From NCBI GenBank assembly GCA_965220985.1, contig OZ244854.1, forward strand, positions 2,046,001 to 2,110,000: 64,000 bases of DNA, in the 5' to 3' direction. Under the pieces are notes generated by a model. That model saw only the letters and a program-made list of their open reading frames with translations, had not been told where the DNA came from and searched no databases. This stretch comes from JAPPHA01 sp965220985. Lineage in GTDB: Bacteria; Pseudomonadota; Alphaproteobacteria; Rhodobacterales; Rhodobacteraceae. This document shows, one piece after another, positions 44,448 through 53,390 of this stretch. The position numbers were made by a program, and so were the translations under genes. Positions within the stretch are counted from its first letter, which is position 1. Each line of letters starts with the position of its first letter.

Positions 44448-45628
44448 TCCGACAGGGCCAGAGCGAGTGCCCGGTTGATGTCCGCGATGAGTTCGTCGGC
44501 GTTCTCGAGTCCGACGGACAACCTCAGCAACCCGTCCGGGACCACCGACTCGTCCCCCTCGATGCTCTTTCGATGTTCGATCAGGCTTTCGGTGCCTCCC
44601 AACGAGGTCGCCGGGACGAACAGCCGGCAGTATCGCGCAACGTCGCGGGCCTGATCGGCGTCGCCCTTGACGACAATCGACAGCATCCCGCCGAAACCGC
44701 CCGTCATCTGCCGGGCGGCGATCTCGTGGCCGGGGTTGGACTTCAGCCCGGGGTAGAGGACTCGGTCAACGAGCGGATTCTCAACCAGGGCCTCGGCGAT
44801 GGCTTGGGCCGACTCGGACATTCTTGCAAAGCGGACGAACAGCGTCCGGAGTCCGCGCAACAGCAACCAGGCTTCGAATCCCTGCAACGCGGTGCCCTGG
44901 AAACTGCGAACGGTCTGGATCTCTTCACGGATTTCGTCGCAGCCCGCAAATGACAGCACGCCTGCCGTCATGTCGGAGTGGCCATTCAGGTACTTGGTTC
45001 CGGAGTGGAAGGCGATGTGGGCTCCGAGCTTGAGCGCTCGCGTTGTCGGTGGCGGGGCCGTTGTCGAATCGACCATGAGCAGGGCGCCGGCCGCTCGCGC
45101 AGCCTCAGCGGCTGCCGTGATGTCCGTGATCCAGCACTCGGGGTTTGAGGGGGTCTCGACCCAGAGCAGCCGCGTCTCGCCGACACGAAGGCGTTCCAGA
45201 TAGCTGCCGGGAACATCCGGCTGGAAGGCATCGACCGTTATGCGCCCCAGTCGGTCAAGACGGCGGCACCAGGAGATGCCGCCGTGGTACATGCGATCCG
45301 GAATCACGACATGCGCGCCCATCGGCAAGGCTTCCAGGACGGCGGCGAGTGCCGACATCCCGGAATTGAACAGAAGCGTGGAGGCTGCGTCTTCCAGCGC
45401 GCAGATCGTTGCCTCTGCATGACGGGCGGTGGGTCCACCATCGCGCGCGTAGGTGGAGGCCGATCGCGGATTGTAGTTCTCGTCTCGCGCGAAGGTCGAG
45501 GACAGGCTGAGCGGTGGGATGATGGCGCCGGTTTCGAGATCCGGTGTCCATGTTCCCCGGGCTGCGATCGATTCGGCGGAGAGTTTCGGGTGCCCCGAGT
45601 GATCGGTGCCGGAACCGCTTCGGGTCAT
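44444..45628 (-). CDS. Cys/Met metabolism PLP-dependent enzyme (cystathionine beta-lyase/gamma-synthase type)
   Basis: A protein of 394 residues of the trans-sulfuration family. The PLP lysine is in FHSGTKYLNGHSDMTAG near residue 213, with the substrate and cofactor parts YARDGGPTARHAEATI, LFNSGMSALAAVL, PDRMYHGGISW and VETPSNPEC. C-terminal TSLGGTESLIEHR is typical. It could be a cystathionine beta-lyase, a gamma-synthase or a methionine gamma-lyase. It starts three bases after the gpt stop and overlaps the P450 start. Confidence 0.9.
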   Translation of the reverse strand: MTRSGSGTDHSGHPKLSAESIAARGTWTPDLETGAIIPPLSLSSTFARDENYNPRSASTYARDGGPTARHAEATICALEDAASTLLFNSGMSALAAVLEALPMGAHVVIPDRMYHGGISWCRRLDRLGRITVDAFQPDVPGSYLERLRVGETRLLWVETPSNPECWITDITAAAEAARAAGALLMVDSTTAPPPTTRALKLGAHIAFHSGTKYLNGHSDMTAGVLSFAGCDEIREEIQTVRSFQGTALQGFEAWLLLRGLRTLFVRFARMSESAQAIAEALVENPLVDRVLYPGLKSNPGHEIAARQMTGGFGGMLSIVVKGDADQARDVARYCRLFVPATSLGGTESLIEHRKSIEGDESVVPDGLLRLSVGLENADELIADINRALALALSE

Positions 45629-45631
45629 TGG

Positions 45632-46138
45632 TCAGGTACCCCTGTATGGCTCCACGTACTGCAGCGCCATGTCCCACGGAAAGAAAATCCAGGTGTCCTG
45701 GGAAACTTCGGTGATGAAGGTGTCGACCATCGGTCTGCCCTTGGGCTTGGCGTAGATGGTCGCGTAATGCGCTTCGGGAAAGCGGTTGCGCACAAGCTCG
45801 AGGGTCCGTCCGCTGTCGACAAGATCGTCGATGAGGAGAATGCCCTTTCCGCCTTTCACCAGATCGAGGTCGGGCGATTTGAGGATTTCCGCTTCCTGCT
45901 GCGCCTGATGATCGTAGGACTTGACGCTGATGGTGTCGACGACCCTGACATCGAGTTCGCGCGCGACGATCATGGCAGGCGCCATGCCGCCCCGGGTCAC
46001 GGCGACGATCGCTTTCCACGACCCTCCGGGACCCGGTCCCTGTCCGTCCAACCGCCAGGCGAGCGCTCGGGCGTCGCGATGAATCTGATCCCAGCTGACG
46101 TGAAATCCTTTTTCGTGGGGTAGTCGGATCGAGCTCAT
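45632..46138 (-). CDS. gpt: Xanthine-guanine phosphoribosyltransferase
   Basis: A protein of 168 residues that salvages xanthine and guanine with PRPP. The PRPP-binding motif is GILLIDDLVDSGRT near residue 98, the phosphate loop region VAVTRGGMAPAMIVARELD is near 50, and the C-terminal FFPWDMALQYVEPYRG is characteristic of Gpt. The ATG overlaps the fabI stop by four bases. The open frame continues 5' into fabI, but similarity begins at MSSIRLPHEKG. Confidence 0.94.
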   Translation of the reverse strand: MSSIRLPHEKGFHVSWDQIHRDARALAWRLDGQGPGPGGSWKAIVAVTRGGMAPAMIVARELDVRVVDTISVKSYDHQAQQEAEILKSPDLDLVKGGKGILLIDDLVDSGRTLELVRNRFPEAHYATIYAKPKGRPMVDTFITEVSQDTWIFFPWDMALQYVEPYRGT

Positions 46139-46947
46139 TTGCGTCCAGTCACGACATCGATATCCGGTGCGTCTTCGGCCTTCATGCCAACCACGTGGTA
46201 ACCGGCGTCGACGTAGTGAACTTCTCCGGTGACCCCGGAAGCGAGGTCGGAGCACAGGTACATTCCGGCGCTGCCGACTTCTTCGGTTTTCACATTTCGG
46301 CGCAGCGGCGAATTGAGTTCGTTCCACTTCAGGATGTAGCGAAAGTCCCCGATGCCCGACGCGGCCAGCGTCTTGATCGGACCGGCCGAGAGGGCGTTCA
46401 CCCGGATTCCGACCTTGCCGAGATCGGCCGCGAGGTATTTGACCGATGCTTCGAGACCGGCCTTTGCGACTCCCATGACATTGTAGTGGGGCATCACCAT
46501 TTCGGCGCCGTAATAGGTGAGCGTCAGCAGGGCGCCGCCGTTGGGCATCAGCCGTTCAGCCCTTTGGGTCACGGCGGTGAAGGAGTAGACCGATATTTCC
46601 ATCGTCGTTCGGAAGTTCTCGACGGTGGTGTCGACGAATCGCCCTCGGAGTTCGGTCTTGTCCGAATAGCCGATCGCATGAACGACGAAGTCCAGCGTTC
46701 CCCAGGCATCCTCGATTGTCTTGAACAGCCCGTCGAGGGAATCGTAATCCGCAACGTCGCAATCCACGACGAGTTCGCTTCCGATGCTTTCGGCAAGCGG
46801 CTTGACCCGTCGGCCAAGGACGTCGCCCTGATACGAGAAGGCGAGTTCGGCTCCTTGTGCATGGCAGGCCTGTGCGATGCCCCACGCGATTGACCTGTCA
46901 TTGGCAACGCCCATGATCAGGCCTCGCTTGTTTTGCATGAGCCCCAT
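46135..46947 (-). CDS. fabI: Enoyl-[acyl-carrier-protein] reductase (NADH), FabI type
   Basis: A protein of 270 residues that catalyses the last reductive step of fatty acid elongation. The cofactor-binding start is GLIMGVANDRSIAWGIAQA. The active site Tyr-x6-Lys lies in TYYGAEMVMPHYNVMGVAKA near residue 155, and GPIKTLAASGIGDF forms the substrate loop. A start at MGLMQNKRG (46947) has GGAG ten bases upstream. It is first in an operon with gpt, a PLP lyase and a P450, and is divergent from mrr. Confidence 0.95.
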   Translation of the reverse strand: MGLMQNKRGLIMGVANDRSIAWGIAQACHAQGAELAFSYQGDVLGRRVKPLAESIGSELVVDCDVADYDSLDGLFKTIEDAWGTLDFVVHAIGYSDKTELRGRFVDTTVENFRTTMEISVYSFTAVTQRAERLMPNGGALLTLTYYGAEMVMPHYNVMGVAKAGLEASVKYLAADLGKVGIRVNALSAGPIKTLAASGIGDFRYILKWNELNSPLRRNVKTEEVGSAGMYLCSDLASGVTGEVHYVDAGYHVVGMKAEDAPDIDVVTGRK

Positions 46948-47336
46948 GTAACACCAACTCCGTCGCGGAAATCCTGTGAAGCGTTTACGGCAACGGATTT
47001 TCCTGTTCAAGGATTCGGTACGGTCAGAATCACTGGCCGATTGACTGATAGTTGGCCTGGTTGGGCATTGATCGTGCCTGTTGCGTGTGTTGGGCTGCGC
47101 CGGAAATCAATCTGCGGTACGTGCACGCAGTACATCGGGATGTGGGCAGCTTCCGCAGGTGTTGCACTTCGATTTGCCCATCAGAAAAAAATGGTCGTGC
47201 TTATCGGTCGCCACGAAATCCCGAAAACCGGTTGTCCCTTGCTTGGGTCCACGGCATACGCTGATCGAGTCTCCGCACAAACGGTGATGCCAACTTGCAA
47301 AGATTGAAACAGTAAGGGTGGGTGGCATAGGATTTC
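46948..47336. other. Divergent intergenic region between fabI and mrr
   Basis: About 390 bases that should hold the fabI-operon promoter and the mrr promoter. It is more AT-rich than its surroundings towards mrr. I found no gene, repeat or integrase remnant. Confidence 0.4.
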
Positions 47337-48245
47337 ATGGGCAAGAATTTTCAGATTGAGGAAGTGGGATTCCCGGATCTGCAGCAGATGATGCTGGCAA
47401 CGATCAGGGCACTCAAGCACATCGGAGGCTCAGCATCGTTACAGGAACTCGACGAACAAGTTGTTGCGATGGAAGCCATCTCAGAAGACGAACAGGCGAT
47501 TATGATGCCAGATGGCAAGAGTCGGAAGCTGAATTACTATTTGGGTTGGTCACGGTCATACCTGAAACGAAGTGGCGCGCTGGAAAACTCGTCACGCGGA
47601 GTTTGGGCCCTGACCGACAGCGGTGAGGCTGTCACCACGATTGAACACGCCAGCGCGATTTACAGACAAGTGCGAGAAGAAGAACGGGATCGACAGCGAC
47701 AAAAACGCCTAAACAACAACAGCAAACGTGCTTCATTGACTGCCGAAGATGCGGGTGAAACCGAGTTCTTTACCAGTGAGCAGGATGCTGATTGGCAAGA
47801 CAGACTACTCGGTCTCCTGCAGGAAATGGACCCGAGCGCATTTGAACGTCTTGCGCAAAGACTTTTGCGCGAAGCAGGATTTACGAAGGTTGAAGTGCGC
47901 GGCAAGTCCGGTGACGGAGGCATTGATGGGGTAGGCGTACTTCGCGTCAACCTTGTTTCCTTCCAGGTTTACTTCCAATGCAAGCGCTGGAAGGGCAGTG
48001 TCGGCGCGAAGGAAATCCGTGACTTTCGTGGCGCGTTGCAAGGACGAGCCGACAAGGGGCTTTTCATCACGACGGGCAACTTTACCAGCCAGTCCTATGA
48101 AGAAGCCACGAGGGATGGTGCTATCGCAATTGATCTGATCGATGGTGAGCGTCTGTGCGACCTTCTCAAGCAGCACGACCTCGGCGTGAAAAAAGAAATG
48201 ATCGAGAAAGTCACGATCATCGAAGACTGGTTCATGAGGATCTAA
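47337..48245 (+). CDS. mrr: Mrr-type restriction endonuclease
   Basis: A protein of 302 residues with the N-terminal Mrr winged-helix domain (residues about 14-105, KLNYYLGWSRSYLKRSG) and a C-terminal PD-(D/E)xK nuclease domain (about 160-290). The catalytic set is D197 in SGDGGIDGVG and Q214/K216 in FQCKRW, the D-QxK variant of the family, followed by KEIRDFRG and LFITTGNFTSQSYEEA. Mrr enzymes cut methylated DNA and limit phage or plasmid entry. Lower GC and AT-richer codon use than flanking core genes suggest transfer. It lies between fabI and pdxH. Confidence 0.92.
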   Translation: MGKNFQIEEVGFPDLQQMMLATIRALKHIGGSASLQELDEQVVAMEAISEDEQAIMMPDGKSRKLNYYLGWSRSYLKRSGALENSSRGVWALTDSGEAVTTIEHASAIYRQVREEERDRQRQKRLNNNSKRASLTAEDAGETEFFTSEQDADWQDRLLGLLQEMDPSAFERLAQRLLREAGFTKVEVRGKSGDGGIDGVGVLRVNLVSFQVYFQCKRWKGSVGAKEIRDFRGALQGRADKGLFITTGNFTSQSYEEATRDGAIAIDLIDGERLCDLLKQHDLGVKKEMIEKVTIIEDWFMRI

Positions 48246-48391
48246 CGGTAGTTTCGCTCAAGGACCGGCAAGCGTAACCGTTTCGCTGAATCGCCATGCC
48301 AATGGCTTCCGTTCTGTTCGAAAGGCACTGCCGAAAGGGAATCTGGGAAAATGAAACACGACGAATCTGGCAAAGTACGAGGCAAATGCAG

Positions 48392-49003
48392 ATGACTGAC
48401 AGAGGCGAGATCTTTCGACAAGACGATCCCTTCAAGTTGCTTGGAACCTGGCTTGACGAAGCACGAGAGACGGAACTGAACGACGCCGAGGCGATGGCCC
48501 TCGCGACGGTCGACTCGGCAGGATGTCCCAATGCCAGGATCGTCCTTCTCAAGGGAATCGAGGCGAACGGTCTCGTGTTCTACACAAACCTCGGTAGCCG
48601 CAAGGCGCAGGAAATCGACGGTGCGGGCCACGCAGCCTTGGCAATTCACTGGAAATCCATTCGGCGACAGGTTCGTGCTCGCGGCCGAATCGAGCACGTC
48701 GATGATGAACAGGCGGACGAGTATTTTGCCACGCGATCGGTTGCGAGCAGGATTGGTGCCTGGGCGAGTCGGCAATCGACACCGCTCGAAAGCCGGGAGG
48801 CGCTGATGGAGCGCGCCCGGAATCTGCGCACGAAACTCGGTGACGACCCAAAGCGGCCCGAGTTCTGGGGCGGGTTCAGAATGATCCCGTTCGAGTTCGA
48901 GTTCTGGTCGAACGGCGATGACCGGTTGCATGACCGCTTTCGATGGTCGCGCTCGCCGGACACTGACACCTCGACATGGTCGATCATGCGGTTGAATCCA
49001 TGA
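48392..49003 (+). CDS. pdxH: Pyridoxamine 5'-phosphate oxidase
   Basis: A protein of 203 residues that oxidises pyridoxine or pyridoxamine 5'-phosphate to PLP using FMN. Family segments are MALATVDSAGCPNARIVLLKG near residue 33, FYTNLGSRKAQEI, AIHWKSIRRQVRARGRIEHV near 85, RIGAWASRQST near 130, and the ending FWSNGDDRLHDRF with the conserved arginine region. I chose ATG 48392, which has GAGG nine bases upstream, over 48386. It overlaps the DUF192 gene by four bases. Confidence 0.93.
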   Translation: MTDRGEIFRQDDPFKLLGTWLDEARETELNDAEAMALATVDSAGCPNARIVLLKGIEANGLVFYTNLGSRKAQEIDGAGHAALAIHWKSIRRQVRARGRIEHVDDEQADEYFATRSVASRIGAWASRQSTPLESREALMERARNLRTKLGDDPKRPEFWGGFRMIPFEFEFWSNGDDRLHDRFRWSRSPDTDTSTWSIMRLNP

Positions 49004-49521
49004 GAGCGAGGGCAGGGCCAAGGACAGGCAAGCCGGTTCTTGCTTGGCTGGCAATCTGCATCTGCCTGGTACTGGCTGTCCCTGAACCGCAGGGGGTGCA
49101 GGCGTCAGAGATCGCCTGCGACGCCGGACAGGTGCAGATGCGATGGGAGAACGGTCGATCCGGATTCAATGTCGAGTTGGCACTCGATAGCGAGTCCCAG
49201 GCACGAGGGCTGATGCACCGGGAATATCTCGCCCCGTTTTCCGGGATGCTGTTTGTCTTTCCGGCTCCCAAGACTGCCCGCTTCTGGATGAAGGACACCC
49301 TGGTTCCGCTGGACATTCTGTTTTTCGATCATCGGGGCGTTTTGAAGACCATTCACGAGAATGCAGTCCCGCACAGCCGCGCATCCATCGAAGGTGGCGA
49401 CGGAATCCAGTTTGTGCTCGAAATCAACGGGGGCATGGTGGAGGAACTCGGCATTCCGCTCGGAACGGAGCTTCGACATCCATTGATCGAGGCGCCCGAT
49501 GCGGCCTGGCCTTGCCAATGA
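49000..49521 (+). CDS. DUF192 exported protein
   Basis: A protein of 173 residues. Residues 1-36 form a signal peptide with the hydrophobic core LAWLAICICLVLAVP. The DUF192 domain contains ARGLMHREYLAPFSGMLFVF and FWMKDTLVPLDILFFDHRG, the GLM..R and MKxTxxPLDxxF signatures of the family. Function is unknown; members are periplasmic or extracellular beta-rich domains. The ATG overlaps the pdxH stop (ATGA), and tRNA-Pro follows. Confidence 0.9.
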   Translation: MRARAGPRTGKPVLAWLAICICLVLAVPEPQGVQASEIACDAGQVQMRWENGRSGFNVELALDSESQARGLMHREYLAPFSGMLFVFPAPKTARFWMKDTLVPLDILFFDHRGVLKTIHENAVPHSRASIEGGDGIQFVLEINGGMVEELGIPLGTELRHPLIEAPDAAWPCQ

Positions 49522-49613
49522 TCGAACGCTTGGCTGCGGGCGTGTTCAAAAGTAGGCGGCGATCGGCTTAATCGGCTTTCGTCTCGATCGCGATCCGGCT
49601 AGAAGGCATCCGT

Positions 49614-49690
49614 CGGGGCGTGGCGCAGCCTGGTAGCGCGGCGGTTTTGGGAACCGTAGGTCGCAAGTTCGAATCTTGCCGCCCCGACCA
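49614..49690 (+). tRNA. tRNA-Pro (anticodon TGG)
   Basis: A 77-base cloverleaf. The acceptor arms CGGGGCG and CGCCCCG pair perfectly, the anticodon loop is TTTGGGA with TGG at positions 34-36, the T arm contains GTTCGAATC, and the discriminator A is followed by encoded CCA. It lies downstream of the DUF192 gene. tRNA genes are common integration sites, but no integrase is present here. Confidence 0.97.
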
Positions 49691-49747
49691 TTGCCAAAGA
49701 GATCTTGTGCATTGCGTGGGTCGACGTGTCGTTCACGAGGACCGGCG

Positions 49748-50056
49748 TCACGCCTCGTCGAATTCCGCTTCAGCCAGAAGAACCGCCCACTGGGCTCCGT
49801 GCATGTCGCGGTCGAGCAGAGAACCCTGAACGTGCGGGCGGGGCAGGCTGAACTTGATGACGCTGATATCGGGCACAACGAACCGTTCGACCGTATCTAG
49901 ATCGGCACCGAGGATCGACGCCACCCGAGATGTCGGCATGGCCGCCTTTGCGCGCTCCAACGCCTCGGGAGATCCGCAAAACACGTCGATGGTCAGCGTG
50001 AACGGCCCTGCATTCTTGGACCGGACGCTCGTCACGATGTCAGCGAATCGGGTCAT
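49748..50056 (-). CDS. DUF4387 small protein
   Basis: A protein of 102 residues beginning MTRFADIVTSVRSKNAGPFT, which matches the DUF4387 family. Such proteins are encoded beside or fused to AtuA-like proteins and may form a complex with them. SVIKFSLPRPHVQGSLLDRDMHG is typical of the C-terminal half (read in parts). The ATG overlaps the AtuA-like gene's stop by four bases. Last gene of the TCT operon. Confidence 0.87.
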   Translation of the reverse strand: MTRFADIVTSVRSKNAGPFTLTIDVFCGSPEALERAKAAMPTSRVASILGADLDTVERFVVPDISVIKFSLPRPHVQGSLLDRDMHGAQWAVLLAEAEFDEA

Positions 50057-51432
50057 TTCCCAACCGTCCTGACCCTGAGTCGAAATGCGTCCATCGGATT
50101 CTTGAGGCGCATCACGTGGTTCAGCGCGAATTCGAACACGGCCCCGTTGTCGCACTCCGGCGGAGAATATGGAAACGCGAATGTCGGCGTCGCCTCGTCG
50201 TCGCTCAACGGGAGATGAAGAAGGAGCGGGTTGAGAATCCTGGCAATTTCCATTGCGATCGGTGGGTCATCCGCGACAATGATTCCGAGGACTCCGACTT
50301 CGACGGGTGTCTGACGCCGAGTTTCCAGCTCTCCAAGGGCAGCGTCCATTCCGATGAGGCGGAATTCGACCGTGTAACCCTTCTCACCGGGTCCCGGTTG
50401 TCGCCCCAGGCTGTTCGCGACATCGATGGCGAGGCGTTGCTCGACGCGATGCAGCCACTCGCGCACGTTCCGGACATAGCGTTCGTCGCGAAGGATCACG
50501 AGCGTTGTGGATCGATAGCCAATCCAGCAAGCTCCTTCGAGTTTTACCGTGTATCGAGGTGACTTCACCCAGCGCGAGCCGGAAACCCGAACCCTGCGGT
50601 CGTCGATCGCTTCGATCTTTGCATCGTGAGTCTCAAGATGTCCGCCGGGTTCGTGCAGGACGAACGGATTGGCGTTTTCATAGAGCATGTGTGCTGAGAC
50701 GGTTTCGGGCGTGCAGCGGGCATCGGCCGCAAACGGAACGATCGTGCACGAGTTCTTGTCGAATTCGGCGCCGATGACCCCGGCGCCAGGTCTGGTTGAA
50801 CACAAGGCGCCGCATTCGGTGATCTTGGCGCCATGCCAGGCTGATCCCGCATGCTCGCCCTTGAGAATCGGCAGAGCCGAAATCAGCGCGGTGTCAGTCG
50901 TCCTTCCCGCGATGATGATGTCGGCGCCGGTGGAAATCGCGGCTCCGATCTGTTCCGCCCCGGCGAGCGCGACGATGTTCGTGCAATTGAGGATCCGATC
51001 CACATTCAAGGGTGGGCGGATTTCGGGGGGCAGTGCAGTGACCCGTCCTTTGTCAAATGCTCTTGCGACGTAAACGATGTCCTGGCTGCACTTCAAGGTG
51101 GCGACCTGAAGGCGCAAGCCCTTTTCTTTCGCGATGTCACGGGTGATTCCGACCAGCCAGTCCACTGCGTCATCGGTGCCGCAAGTTCCTGCCGAACCCA
51201 GAACGATCGGGACCTTTGCAACTTCTCGCGCCTCGAGGAGTCGAGCCCACTCGGAATGGACAGTGGCCCGTGAATATTTCGACAATCCCTCGCCGAGGTA
51301 ATACGGTCCGCTGTCGGTCGAGCCACCATCGATGCAGATGATGTCCGGTTTCCACGCCAATCCGGCCGCAAGAGCGTCGTCGTCAAACCCCAGTCCGAGG
51401 GCCCCGGACGGGATGAGTGCGCGGGTTGCCAT
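50053..51432 (-). CDS. AtuA family protein (DUF1446, acyclic terpene utilisation-like)
   Basis: A protein of 459 residues of the AtuA/DUF1446 family. AtuA takes part in citronellol/geranyl-CoA breakdown in Pseudomonas, but most family members act on unknown acids. Conserved parts are IPSGALGLGFDDDAL at the N-terminus, ICIDGGSTDSGPYYLG, PIVLGSAGTCGTDDAVDWL, IIIAGRTTDTAL and VLHEPGGHLETHDAKIE. One base separates it from tctA, and its stop overlaps the DUF4387 start, so transporter and enzyme genes form one unit. Substrate unknown. Confidence 0.88.
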   Translation of the reverse strand: MATRALIPSGALGLGFDDDALAAGLAWKPDIICIDGGSTDSGPYYLGEGLSKYSRATVHSEWARLLEAREVAKVPIVLGSAGTCGTDDAVDWLVGITRDIAKEKGLRLQVATLKCSQDIVYVARAFDKGRVTALPPEIRPPLNVDRILNCTNIVALAGAEQIGAAISTGADIIIAGRTTDTALISALPILKGEHAGSAWHGAKITECGALCSTRPGAGVIGAEFDKNSCTIVPFAADARCTPETVSAHMLYENANPFVLHEPGGHLETHDAKIEAIDDRRVRVSGSRWVKSPRYTVKLEGACWIGYRSTTLVILRDERYVRNVREWLHRVEQRLAIDVANSLGRQPGPGEKGYTVEFRLIGMDAALGELETRRQTPVEVGVLGIIVADDPPIAMEIARILNPLLLHLPLSDDEATPTFAFPYSPPECDNGAVFEFALNHVMRLKNPMDAFRLRVRTVGK

Positions 51433-51433
51433 G

Positions 51434-52933
51434 TCAGTGGCCTTTGGGCGGCTTCAGCAGGTTTCTCAGGAACATCGGGGCGATGAACCCGGCAATCGCC
51501 GCAGCCCACAGGCCAATCGAAATGCCCGAAGAAAACAGATAGGTCCAGTCGCCGTCTGAAATCACCATCGCCCGGCGCAGGCTGTCTTCCATGTTGTTGC
51601 CGAGCAGAATTCCCAGGATGATCGGCACTGTCGGAACATCGAGCTTTCGCAAGATGTAGCCGAGAAGTCCGAAGATGATCATCAGGATGAGATCGAAACT
51701 GCTGCCTGAAAGGGAATAGATTCCCGAAAAAGACACCATCGTGATTCCGGGCAGGAGCAACCATGGCGGAACCGACAGAATCTTGACGAACAGCCGAACC
51801 ATCGGCACGTTCATGAGAAGCAATACCACGTTTGAAATCAGCAGTGCCGCGATCAGGCCCCAGACAACTTCGGGCCGCTCTTCGAACAGCAATGGACCGG
51901 GCGTGATGTTCAAGGTGAGCAGGAGCGCGAGCAGAACTGCAGTTGTGCCCGACCCCGGCACGCCAAGCGTCAGCATGGGAACGAGGGCGCCGCCAGCGGC
52001 TGCATTGTTGCCGGCTTCGGGAGCGGCAACCCCGCGAGGATTCCCTTTGCCAAAGGTTTCCTTGTCCTTGGCAACGGATTTTTCACCCATGTAGGCCAGG
52101 AAACTTCCGAGCGACGCTCCGGCGCCGGGCAGGACTCCCGCGATGAAACCGATGATGGTGGCGCGAACCATGGTCCAGAAGCTGCCGACGATGTCCTTGA
52201 TCGGCACCGTGATCCGGCCGAGCTTCACGCCGATGGCCGAGCCTCTTCCATGGCTCTCGATGTAGATGAAAACCTCGGCGACCGCGAACAGGCCGACGAT
52301 CGCCACCAGGAAATCGACGCCATCCATCAGATGGAGTTCCCCGAACGTGAGGCGAGGAATTCCGGTCTGGTTGTCGAGCCCGATCATCGCGATGCCGAGT
52401 CCGATCATTGCCGATAGCGCCGCTTTGGCCTGATTCTGCGAAGACAGCCCGCCGAGCGTGCAAAACGCCAGCAGGTAAAGCGCGAAATACTCGGCCGGTC
52501 CAAACAGATACGCGACTTGGGCAAGAATGGGGGCCATGAGCATCAGGCCGACGGTTGCGAAGAATGCACCGAAAAATGACGCGACCCCCGACAGGACGAG
52601 AGCATCCGCTGCACGCCCCTTTCGCGCCATCGGATAGCCATCGAGGGTGGTCATCAGAGCCGGTTCGTCACCCGGGATGTTGAGGAGAATCGAGGAGATC
52701 CTTCCGCCATACATGGCCCCGTAGTAGACCGAGGTCATGAGGACCAGTGAATGGGTTGCATCCAGTCCAAGCGCAAAGGCCAGCGGGATCAGGATCGCGA
52801 CGCCGTTTGACGGGCCGAGTCCGGGCAGCGAACCGATGATCGTTCCGAGGAAGCAACCAGCGACGGCAAGGAACAGCGTTGACGGCGTGAGGGCGACCGA
52901 GAAGCCTTGGGCGAGATTGGCAAGAATGTCCAT
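51434..52933 (-). CDS. tctA: Tripartite tricarboxylate transporter large permease (TctA)
   Basis: A membrane protein of 499 residues with about twelve helices. The signature PGLGPSNGVAILIPLAF near residue 38, the early segment YYGAMYGGRISSILLNIPG, and VAAPEAGNNAAAGGALVPMLTLGVPGSG near 310 are typical (read in parts). It imports carboxylates delivered by the TctC receptor. It follows tctB by sixteen bases and is followed after one base by the AtuA gene. Confidence 0.95.
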   Translation of the reverse strand: MDILANLAQGFSVALTPSTLFLAVAGCFLGTIIGSLPGLGPSNGVAILIPLAFALGLDATHSLVLMTSVYYGAMYGGRISSILLNIPGDEPALMTTLDGYPMARKGRAADALVLSGVASFFGAFFATVGLMLMAPILAQVAYLFGPAEYFALYLLAFCTLGGLSSQNQAKAALSAMIGLGIAMIGLDNQTGIPRLTFGELHLMDGVDFLVAIVGLFAVAEVFIYIESHGRGSAIGVKLGRITVPIKDIVGSFWTMVRATIIGFIAGVLPGAGASLGSFLAYMGEKSVAKDKETFGKGNPRGVAAPEAGNNAAAGGALVPMLTLGVPGSGTTAVLLALLLTLNITPGPLLFEERPEVVWGLIAALLISNVVLLLMNVPMVRLFVKILSVPPWLLLPGITMVSFSGIYSLSGSSFDLILMIIFGLLGYILRKLDVPTVPIILGILLGNNMEDSLRRAMVISDGDWTYLFSSGISIGLWAAAIAGFIAPMFLRNLLKPPKGH

Positions 52934-52949
52934 GCGAAGGTGCCGCGCT

Positions 52950-53390
52950 TCAACCCGTCAGCATGCGGCCAAACGGACTGAGTCCAAGGCCGAGTCCGAA
53001 CTTGAGAATGACGAACAGTCCGATCGACAGTCCGAGTCCCGTCTGGGCGGCAATGCGGAGGTTCGAGTGAATCTGGTAACTCAGGATTGCTGATGCAATC
53101 GCTGCGGGAATGATGAAACCGAAGGGACGCAACGACATTGCGAAGGCGAACAGGACGACGAGCGTGATCGCGATCCGGCCAAATGTCAGGAGCGACGGCC
53201 ATTCGGGATCTGGATCGGGGCGAACTGCGATCGTGATCGCGCACAGGAAGGCGATGCCCCCGATGAGGTAAGGAAAAGTCCTTGATCCGACCGGATCCGA
53301 CAGGAATCCGATCTGGATTTGCGTTGCGCTCAGGATGTACCCGAGCGCAACGACAGCAATGACCAGACCGAAGATCCGATCACTTGACAC
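52950..53390 (-). CDS. tctB: Tripartite tricarboxylate transporter small permease (TctB)
   Basis: A membrane protein of 146 residues with about four hydrophobic helices, including FGLVIAVVALGYILSATQI and the LRPFGFIIPAAIASAIL segment. Length and position identify TctB. The GTG start at 53390 overlaps the tctC stop by one base (TAGTG); a longer frame upstream runs inside tctC and is not credible. Confidence 0.87.
   Translation of the reverse strand: MSSDRIFGLVIAVVALGYILSATQIQIGFLSDPVGSRTFPYLIGGIAFLCAITIAVRPDPDPEWPSLLTFGRIAITLVVLFAFAMSLRPFGFIIPAAIASAILSYQIHSNLRIAAQTGLGLSIGLFVILKFGLGLGLSPFGRMLTG

Noticed and set aside
49614..49690. tRNA-Pro as an attachment site of an integrated element
   Set aside because: No integrase is nearby and I saw no repeat of the tRNA 3' end downstream. 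The adjacent genes are an ordinary transport operon.
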